NCBI GenBank assembly: GCA_013349485.1
Contig: DUZM01000172.1
Coordinates: 1 to 6,403, forward strand
DNA length: 6,403 nucleotides
DNA from: Candidatus Hydrogenedentota bacterium
Lineage (GTDB): Bacteria; Hydrogenedentota; Hydrogenedentia; Hydrogenedentales; SLHB01
Direction of reading: 5' to 3'
Shown here: piece after piece, positions 6,023-6,403 of the stretch
How the letters are laid out: each line of letters begins with the position of its first letter
How positions within the stretch are numbered: position 1 is the stretch's first letter
Notes under the pieces: generated by a model
What the model was told of the DNA's origin: nothing
Seen by the model: only the letters and a program-made list of their open reading frames with translations
Databases searched by the model: none
Program-made: the position numbers and the translations under genes

Positions 6023-6403
6023 TCATCGAGGAATGTAGCGGAACATCACGTAAAGGGTCGAGATAGCCAGCGACACAAGCGTGACCGGGACGCCGTAATA
6101 CATGAATTGACGGAACCCGACCTCTCTGCGATTGGCTCGCGCGATCTCGACCACCACGATACTCGCGGCCGTCCCGAACATGCTCCCGTTCCCGCCGAGG
6201 CACGCCCCCAGCGCCAGCGACCACCACAGCGCGTGGTGTACCGTGGCTTCCGGCAGCGCCGCCGCGCCCGCCAACACCGGAACAACGTTGTGCACCACCG
6301 GGATAAGCGTCGTGACCAGAGGGACGGCGCCGATGAGCGCCGACGCCACGGCCGAAAGCCATAAGATAACCATCGCCGTCAGGAAAAGATCATTGCCGGT
6401 CAG
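6023..6403 (-). CDS. C-terminal part of ion-transporter-superfamily permease (NhaD/ArsB/SLC13-like)
   Basis: The last 126 residues of a polytopic transporter are visible; the frame stays open to the window edge, so the start is missing. The fragment opens with TGNDLFLTAMVILWLSAVAS and has hydrophobic helices at about 8-25, 30-48, 60-70 and 100-120. WWSLALGACLGGNGSMFGT followed by ASIVVVEIAR is the conserved re-entrant motif of the ion transporter superfamily (usually GGNGT.IGA.AN.V). The ending FMYYGVPVTLVSLAISTLYV fits the same group. Members exchange sodium and protons or carry arsenite, citrate or dicarboxylates; the fragment cannot settle which. The usual Asn before Pro in the first helix loop (DNIP or similar) reads GAVP here. 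It appears unrelated to the downstream glycan genes, from which a 192-nt spacer with a promoter separates it. Confidence 0.85.
   Translation of the reverse strand: MTGNDLFLTAMVILWLSAVASALIGAVPLVTTLIPVVHNVVPVLAGAAALPEATVHHALWWSLALGACLGGNGSMFGTAASIVVVEIARANRREVGFRQFMYYGVPVTLVSLAISTLYVMFRYIPR

Overview
This GC-rich bacterial window has all recognisable genes on the minus strand, so transcription runs from high to low coordinates. It looks like chromosome from an uncultured environmental bacterium. No phage, plasmid, insertion sequence, CRISPR array or RNA gene is visible. The taxon cannot be fixed from the sequence. The mix of a GT87-like membrane transferase, a WecA-type enzyme, a WbqC protein and an anaerobic glycyl-radical activase would suit a planctomycete- or Hydrogenedentes-like lineage, but that is only an impression.

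In transcription order: (1) 6403-6023, the C-terminus of an ion-transporter-superfamily permease (NhaD/ArsB/SLC13-like), cut by the window edge. (2) A 192-nt spacer with two GC-rich hairpins and a good sigma-70-type promoter (TTGGAA, 17 nt, TACAAT). (3) 5830-5636, a 64-residue protein resembling only the N-terminal domain of GspF/PilC. (4) 5541-4843, a WbqC-family protein. (5) 4737-3544, a WecA/TagO-type polyprenyl-phosphate sugar-1-phosphate transferase carrying an internal 13-residue tandem duplication. (6) 3404-1842, a polytopic GT87/DUF2029-like putative glycosyltransferase. (7) 1864-902, a glycyl-radical-enzyme activase with a ferredoxin insert, overlapping the previous gene by 23 nt. (8) A 327-nt non-coding gap rich in inverted repeats. 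(9) 574-1, the N-terminal part of an unrecognised helical protein running off the window.

Genes 4-6 suggest surface polysaccharide or glycoconjugate assembly: WecA starts the lipid-linked glycan, the GT87-like protein would add sugar from a polyprenyl donor on the outer face of the membrane, and WbqC proteins are common in such loci. The activase is the odd member. Its glycyl-radical partner is not in the window, yet it overlaps the glycosyltransferase. A possible terminator after wecA may divide the run into two transcription units. The points most worth a second look are the WecA duplication, the activase-glycosyltransferase coupling, the stand-alone GspF-N-like protein and the alternative hairpins at about 825-898.
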